23,719 nucleotides of DNA from Priapulus caudatus (lineage: Eukaryota; Priapulida; Priapulimorpha; Priapulimorphida; Priapulidae): positions 180,738 to 204,456 of the forward strand of contig NW_014577062.1 in NCBI RefSeq assembly GCF_000485595.1, written 5' to 3'. Under the pieces are notes generated by a model. The model ran no database searches and was not told the origin of the DNA. It saw only the letters and a program-made list of their open reading frames with translations. The translations under genes were made by a program, and so were the position numbers. Below, in pieces: positions 10,411-19,400 of this stretch (the first letter of the stretch is position 1; every line of letters starts with the position of its first letter).

Positions 10411-13400
10411 GATTTGAACTCAATTAAATCCTTAAACGTTTATGAGCTAACTTGTGACTGTGTTTTTTGTAAATGATTTTATATGAAAATGAAAATTGGA
10501 CAGGCCCTTAATTTATCATGCGTAGTTATGTTCCAGATATTGACTGTTTTCTCATTTCATTCATATATAGACATTCTTGCACGTGGATAATGTGCTGCCA
10601 CCACTCTGTCACTGTCGTGTGAAAGTCGGGTCACTTGCAAAGACAAAAGCCACCAAGTGTCAAGCTTTGAACACCATAGATGACAAAGTAGGTTTTGCAC
10701 ATATTTAAAGAGAATTTACAAACATCCTGATTTATTTGTTAGATATATATATGTTAATGATCTCAGGATTGGCAATTGTTCTTTTTTTCTTAGATTTTTA
10801 AGTAGATGTTTTAAGTTTTAACTATGAAAGTGTTCATTTGAAACTATTTGTGCATTTTTTCTGCATCACAATTCATCAATGTCATGTATCTATAAAAGAA
10901 ATGACAGAGAGCAGTCAGAAGTTAGCCAAATCAGATGGCCATATATTGGTGATAGTTACTCTTGTACACATAGATTTCATGGCTAATGTAATGCACTCCC
11001 ACATAATGTGATATCGATAATGCATACTGATTTTTCCAGAACCCAACCACAAAATTGCAGTTGCATTGTTTACAGGTGATTGGATGCTGCAAGAATGTGG
11101 TGAACCACCAGCTCGTGCGTCCATCACCCAGGATCAGCTTCTTTGCTGTTTGCGAGGTGCACCGGACCAGACTACGGCGCCACCAGTGCTGTCCAATGTG
11201 TGGACTGTATTGCACGCAGGTATGCCGCTATGGCAGCCCCCTCTATAATGCATACAGAAGGAATACAGAAGGGTTTTCACATGACTGTAGTTTTTGGCAT
11301 TTTAATTGCTCAACAGTATATACAGTAAAACTGGCATAAGTCGGCACTTTTGGGGCCAGCATTTTTGTGCCGACTTGCGAAAATTACGATATATGCGTAA
11401 GTCATCATTTTGTCGACTTATGTGTAAGTCGCCAAAATGACGACTGTTGCATGCATGTATATCGTCATTTTGACGACTTACAAAGCCGGCAGTTCGACAA
11501 CTTGGAGAGTGTCAAGCTGATATTTCTCCAGGCTTCATATCTACATGAACTAGTACATGTGCACTAAGGTATTATCTCAAAATTACTTGATCCTGATGCC
11601 ATAAAACACAAAAATGTTCAGTAAATAATTAGAGGAAGTGTCCCCCACCCTTAAATACTGCTCTACGCGCTACGACTGGATTGAGCGAGACTAGCCTGCA
11701 TGTGTGTCCGCGAAACAATGAGTCATCATTTTACCAGAAATTTGCTGTACATTGGGCTGCATACACTGCGCCATCGGCATTTCTGATGACGACATACAGA
11801 TAGGATTTTACTGTTGTTTGTATTACATGGGACCTGTCTGAGGGCGACGACTTGTACATAATCACGGGTTGTAAATGATGACTTTGGCGGGACTATTCAA
11901 ATGGATTTTTTATTAGAGAAAATCGGGACTTTGAACTCCATGACGACTTCAGCGAATTGACGAGTTAGACGATGGTGTCTTATGCGAGTTTTACTGTATG
12001 TGTAAATTGATTAGTAACAGCATTTATTAAGTTGAATCTGTGTGTTAGGTTTTGCCTGACAACTTTAACGATTTTAATTAATAACTTTATTATTGGTTGA
12101 TTTGTGTCCTTACTGATATCTTTGTGTAAGGCGTGAACATGTGAATGTGATTATTATTAGTGATATTTATGCAGTCATGTATGTATGACAGGGAGATTTC
12201 ATCAAGTGCTGTGATGAGCTGTCACACATGTTCCACAAGGACTGTACGTTGTACAACAGCGATGGAGTGCCGCTGTGTCCGCACTGTGGCTCTTTCTCCG
12301 AAGGAGTTGCAATAAAGCTGAAAATACGATCGTCGCAACTGCCCTCCTTCTTGGAGCAGCAACGAAAGAGCGGGTGCGTAGTCACTGTTCGTTGCGCATG
12401 TCGTAGATAGTGAGTGTCACCTCATGTGCGGCGTGGGTCACTGTAGGAGAAGCTGTATGTCCGAATGCGTCATCTTGTCAGTGTCGTGCAATTAGACTGG
12501 ATAGCAGAGGAAGCCTACGTCATGATGTGTAGTGCATTCACATCACTATCATAGTAAATACTTGGATGATTCACAAACCATCGAGTGCATCTGTTGGGAG
12601 TAATATTCCACTAATTATACTTTATTTACTACCATGTTACATGTAGGTGCCGAATTATATAATAAGCAGTGTCCAATGATAGGCACATTTAAGAAATGAG
12701 CACTTGAATGGCAGTATTATCAATGCATGTTATCTCGTCTGAATGTGCGGTGTATAGCTCGGACTATGTGCAGGCTGGTGCTTTTTCAGTCCTTGACTCT
12801 TTGTTCTTGCAGACCTCATGCTCAGATGACATTCCCAACAGAGAAGTTATCATCAGAGATTTCCTCTGACTCGAGATATTCAGTAGTCTTCTCCGAATCT
12901 GGAAAGACGTTCTCTGCTGGTACGCACACGTTTAGCAGTTTAACTGGGGCACAAGTATTGCACTGAACCCACGTTTGCATGGCAGACCAAAATATTAACA
13001 ATGCCCCTTCATAGTGTGCGACCTTATACTGTTTTGTTTGATCGTGACATGTGAACTTGTTTTATTGCAGGATACTGGCACACAATCATGTCAGAAGCAC
13101 ATATGAATGCATGTTGCCTTAAACTTGTATGCTACTATTGAGTTGGTGCTATGGTTTAATGACAGATGTGGTTATTAATTTGAGGCTACTATGTTTAATT
13201 CTTGTGTGAGAATGCATGCAATTCTCTTCCTAACAGGAACTGCTTGTTTTCTGGTGCTTAAAACAGTCATAGTTGGAAAGGGGTGATTTATAGTGAAGGG
13301 CTGATTAGTGTGAGTTTACTATGTGATATTCAGTTTTGAGGTGTTGGACTGAGTTCTCCATAGACTATTACAGTCTCTCGTAACTCTCAACTGTGACCAA

Positions 13401-16400
13401 TACTTTCTGCAGCTACTCTGCCTTTGGGTCCTGACAGAAAGGAGCTGGAAACAATATTGAGCACCTGGGAAGAAGATAGCATGCGACAAATAAAGAATAA
13501 AAGTTTGTACTCTGCAGCTAGGGCTGGCGACGTAGAAAAAGTGTTGATCTTGTTAGGTAAGAACTTTTTCATGGATGATATAAATTGTCACTAGTAGCAG
13601 TTCTTGCATGCATGTTGGCAAGTGAGGTTGGGATTTCTGCAATCCGAAATGGAATAATTAACGTTTTACTTGGGGAAAAAGTAATTAAACCTATCATCAA
13701 AAATCCACACCCAACGTTTCCTGAGTGAGCCTACTTGATACCTAATCGGAATAGGCACACTGGAATCATGAAAAACTGTCACCTGCCATTCTCCTTAGTT
13801 TTATTTATTGATTGATTATCTGTGCTGATTTGGTGTTGCTCTCATGGTGCATTTACATGTAGGCTTGGGAATGGATCCAACCACACGCTATGAAGAGGCT
13901 AGCAATGGAACGGCCCTACATGTGGCTGCAGAGAAGGGCAATGTTGTTATCACACATCTGCTCATTCAGGTTTGTCACATTTCTCATTGCGAAATGACTT
14001 TGTTGCCTCTCGAATAGATCCCAGTAGCAAACGTTAACGATTGCATACCTTTTGCTGGGACGAGACAGTCCATTCCACGCTAGTAATTATTATATAAAAC
14101 AATCTACAAATGAGATTTTAGTAGGCACAAGTGGTTTTTAAAAGTAACTCGACTGAAAACAAAAAATGTTCAGCAAATTCAGACTGTAAAGGTCGGTGAA
14201 TGTGTTATAGCTGTTCTCCTGTTGCAGGCGGGTGCGTGCGTCAACGTTATTGATGATCGGTTAAGAACCCCGTTAATGGATGCAGCGGACAACAATCGTG
14301 TCAAAGTTATGAAATACCTTCTGATGGCCGGCGCTTTCACTGACACAAGGGTGAGACACCAGGCATTTGTTGATCCAGATACTACACGCTCATGTGTGAC
14401 AGGTCCTCATGTGCGCGCGAGGTGGTGTTAGCCACGCAATGTTACTCTTACAATTCGACTTGAATGTAATCTAGGCTATCTACCAACAGGGAGAGGATAG
14501 CATGACGTGCCTGCATCTCGCAGCGAAGGCAGGTAACCTCGAGGCTGTTGTATACCTGATAGAGAGCGGTAAGCTGAATGTCAACCTACAGGATGAAGGC
14601 GGCTGGACGGCGCTCATCTGGGCAACAGAGTACAAGCACCTGGAAGTCGTTCGCTACCTTACGAGCCGTGGCGGCAACGCGGCGCTCATCGATGTCGTAA
14701 GCAGCACGAGTTTTGTTACGATTAGTTGCGTGGTTCTGCGACTGCGGTGTTTCAACGGGGAATGGTCACCATTAGAATTTGGTGATCAGTCAAATGTGCT
14801 TGTCGCTTGTCACTACTGTGATTTATAAGTAACGTATTAGTATTGGTTTGTCATCATTTTTCTTCTTTTCATCGCTTCATTTTTCTTTTTTTCATCACTT
14901 TGCCGTTGATCTCTCTGCACATCATCGGCACATGACTTTTTCCAATTTCTCAAGTTGTGTATCGTCTATACATGACAGTATTAGTGTCTGGTATGTGTCC
15001 ATGTCTGTTAGTGTTATGGTGCCCTATGTATGGCGAATCCTGTTGATTTTGCTGTCTGATGGTATCACCAGTTCTCGAATTATAGGGCGGCTCTGCGGCC
15101 ATTTGCCGTGATGCCCCACTCACTGGCCGTGAAGCCCCTCAAGAAACCATATTGTTTACGGCCACTAGTCGCCGTGACTTTTTTAAGAGATGATTTAATT
15201 AAATCAAATCAACATACATCTTGTTTTAAATACACCAATCCAATCCAGCAACAGTGGTTTAGGTAGGTGATGGGGAAATTATTTTTGGTGAACCGTGGCC
15301 TTGGATTGCCTTTCATATAATTCATTTTGGCCTTGGTGCCCCTCTAAGTGGCCTTGATGCCCACAAAAATGTTGAGAGTCAGGGCCAAAGTGGCCTTGCC
15401 ATAAAACTGATGAAGTTCGAGGCCTGTGTGAGTGCACCTAACGGTGTGAGGATGTTTGGTGGCATCTGGCAGTGTTGATTTCCAATGGTGAAATGTGTGT
15501 TGGCATTTTCAGGAAGAGAACACTGCACTCCACTGGTCATCCTTTTCTGGTTGTGCCGAAATTGCTGAGATCTACCTTTCGCAGGGCTGTGATATCAATG
15601 GGAAGAACGAACATGGAGACACACCACTGTATGTCATAGGATGCGCGTGCAAGTCACATTCAAATTCATATACAGATGGGGTGTGCCTGTGTGCATGTGC
15701 AAGTGTGTGCGTGCATGAATGTGTGCGGGTGTGCGCCTGTGCGTGTGCGCGTGTGCATATGTATGTGCGTGTGGGTGAACATGGCAGATTTTTATAGGGT
15801 CTTGCGGGTTTGGTGCCAGTGCATTTATCAGACTGATGTTAATGTGTTATCATTTTACTTTGGTAGTGAGTCTGTAATGATGTTTTATGTTGAACGAGTT
15901 TTATCGTGATATACGTATCGTTTCAGCCACATTGCGTCCCGTCAGGACCACTATGACATAGTTGTGCTGCTGCTCTCAAGAGGTGCCAGTGTGCATGAGA
16001 AAAACAACCAGGGTGAAGAACCGATATCCGTGAGTGATTAGTTTGGCATGGTATCACGTTTCCACATCATCTTGTGATGTGTTGTGTAAAGGATGTCAAT
16101 CTACCTGATTATAACAAGCCACTGTCAATAGTCAGGATCTTGTTCAGTTGTTCAATGTTAATAATGTGTTAAAAGCAAAACGATGTGGATGTCGTGATGT
16201 AATACATAGATGTGGGTGCTCACCAGGAGCTAGCATGCTCGCGAAAAACAAGCAGGACAAAGAAGCCATATCCATGAGTGAATAGACTGCCATTGTATCA
16301 CGTTTCCACATCATCTCATGATGTGTTGTGTATAGGATGTCAATCTGTCTGATTATAACAAGTCGCTGTCAATAGTCAGAATCTTGTTCAATGTTAACAA

Positions 16401-19400
16401 TGAGTTCGAGGCAACGTGATGTTTATGCCGGGATGTGATAAATATAGACGTGGTGCTTATCTTGTGTCACCTTTGGCTGTGTGCTTCATCTAGTGCTGCC
16501 CTGATCCAGCTTCAAAGGTGTGGATGGCATTGAGGGTGAATTTGGAATTGTCCAAGACAACTCTACAGCAAGCCCATCCTACAGAAAAAGTCCTGCACAG
16601 GTTGGTTGACAAACTCTCTTGTAGCCAGGGATGCTTGAAAACCCATGTTCGACTGCTAGAAGTAGTTCTGTCTCACATAATCTCAGTCTCAGACTGACAT
16701 GTCAGTGTATGAACAGTGAAACGCTGGCTAAACCGTGAAAGGTGCTAGCTTGAAAAATAGTGGAGTTTTCTACTCTCAACATGAGAAACTTATCTCCCCT
16801 CAACATGTGAACCAAAACGTGATCTAATCTACCAACATACGTAATTACCATCTCAATGCCCCGGCAATCTTCTTGTCGCTTTTAAGCTCCTGTGGGCTCA
16901 ATCATGAAAGCAAGCAGCCAACTGCCATGTGCATTTACTAATTAATTTAATTCGTATCTGATTCCTGACATATGCGGGTTCCCAGTGTGATGTTTATTGT
17001 GACACGTGCCTTTTGTGATGCAGGGATGTCTCTCTGGGGAGAGAGAACGTGCCAATCGTATGCTTGAACTGGCATGACGATGAGGGTATACCAGAGGACT
17101 ACCAGTACGTGACAGAAAACGTGGAGACCAGCCAGCTCGTGTCCATCAACAGACTGATCTCGAGTCTGCAGGTAGGTTGCTCAGTCTACTTTGTCGGTGT
17201 GCATGCCCGTGCGGCTGCCTCGCCCAGTTCAACTCCACCTGTCGAGAGCAGTGATTTCAACCTAGGATGGTAGAAAACTGCAGCTAGAATTCAGAGCACC
17301 TTTAATGCAGGCCTTTAATTTAAATGTCACTGTGTGATCATTTACTTGATCATTGCGTTCCCATTCCACCTATAGACGGTGTCAATCGTCGATGTTGTGC
17401 AACTATTTTTGTCTGAATCGTCCATTGGCTTGGGTTGAGCAGCACCTTTGTGTCTCCCACAGAACTGATGGGTGTAGTAAATGTGACTGTCATGCATCAC
17501 ACTCGTTTTGTACTGCTAGAGATTAAGTGGAGTTGTGGATGCAGGTTTCTATATAAGCCGTTTAAAAGTTCAATTATAATATCGTGATAATAAAATTCCA
17601 TGCATTTTCTTACTGTACTATGATGTAATTTTCTACCAAGTATGATAAAATAATCTAGATTAATCTAGATTAATCTTAGAACAATCTAGAATTAAGGCAT
17701 TGTACTTTCTTTGCTGCTATACAATGCTCTATTCATAGCAGAAATAATGAAAAGAGATTCAGATAACTGAAGAACCACTGAATTTAAAATCTGCGGAAAT
17801 TACAATGAGTTAACTTGCGAGTTTGCATATGGGCTAGTAACGTATTAAAATTAGTTATATATTATTGTCTAGCTGTATAGTTCCTTGTTAGAAATGTTGA
17901 GCAGATCTAGCAATGAAATATCACATTCGAAGTACCAACGTCGATTCTGTGCTTTTTACTTTACAGCACTGTCAGTGTCGCGACAACTGTGGGTCCACCA
18001 GCTGCACATGCACAATAAACAGTGTCAGGCTGTGGTATGATGCGGTGAGTGAAGGCATGCCAGTGTCGTCATTGTTTAGCGTTATGAAATGCCGCTTTGA
18101 CGTGAGAACAATTTCGCGTGATTGCAAAGAACGTGGGTAACGTTAGCTTTGTATGACTCCGGTTCAGTGCAGTGATTTGTGGTGTATTTAATGGATGTAC
18201 TTTGAGCTTTATGTTTTGTTTAGTGAAAATTGTGTGCATAGAATGGTGTCACTTTGCATAAATTGTGTGCAGAAGTACCTGCATAGTGGTTTGTAGTGTT
18301 ATTTACAGGAAAGAAGATGCAACCAGCGTCAGCTGTTCATAGTATCTGTCGTTGTTATAATGATGAATAACTGGCTAATTTTTTCTCCAGCAAGGCAAGC
18401 TGGTTGAAGATTTCAACATGCACGATCCGCCAATACTGTTTGAGTGCAACAAGGCCTGCCGGTGCTGGCGCAAGTGCAGCAATCGAATTGTGCAGGATGG
18501 GATAAAGTAAGTACTGTTGCTGTGGCTTGTGAGTGTGGCCTCGTGCACCTGTCGAAAAGACGCTGTTCAAGTGGAATATATTGTTCAATATACTAACACA
18601 AGAAAACTACTGAATGTCTTTACAACGATTTTCTCTTTATTCCTATAAGACACGTCCAAACATGCTAACAGCTCAAGCCTCAATTTCACACCTAGACTCA
18701 GGTGTGGACTGCCATCCCGTGTATATCTGCTCACGTGACCAATTAGCTTCTCTTCTCGTAGCTGGCTACTGGTGCATAGTACTGCATGGTATATGATGTA
18801 CTCAGTATACGTTATTACGAGATGGAATCCTTAACATATGTTATGATATAGCAGATCTAGCAGATGTAGCAGCTCGGCTATATGTAGTAGAACATTTAGC
18901 ATATGTATCAGTAGTTTTGCTTCAATCTGATTTAAGTAGAGTGAGCAAAGTAGTGTGAGGTGAAGCTCTGTTTTCATGCCGCATCGGTGTAACGAATGTA
19001 GCGGTAGCTCGGCATGGAGTGGAAAACTAATCGGTGCAAACTGCCTAATACAGGCAGGAGCGATTGCATCTGAGACAGCAGTGTGTCTGTGTGCCTTGCA
19101 TGTCCATTATCTGCGAGTTTAATTTCACCGCGGCTTCCCTTGTTCACGGTTTCATTAAAACGGTGCCACTGCCATGTCTCGGCAGCATTTGCATTCAGTG
19201 CACGAGGTCACTACACCAGTGTACACGGCTTAAAAATCTTCTCTCCATCAGAATCGTAGGTCGCTGCACATTGATCAAGTTTTACATCGTCCCTGCTAAA
19301 GCTTCTCAGCTCAGCTTTCATTTGTTCAGCTGCCAGCCAGAGTACGCTCACAGACGGATGGCGAGTTTTGTGAATCTGCGGTTGATCTCGGGACCCATAT

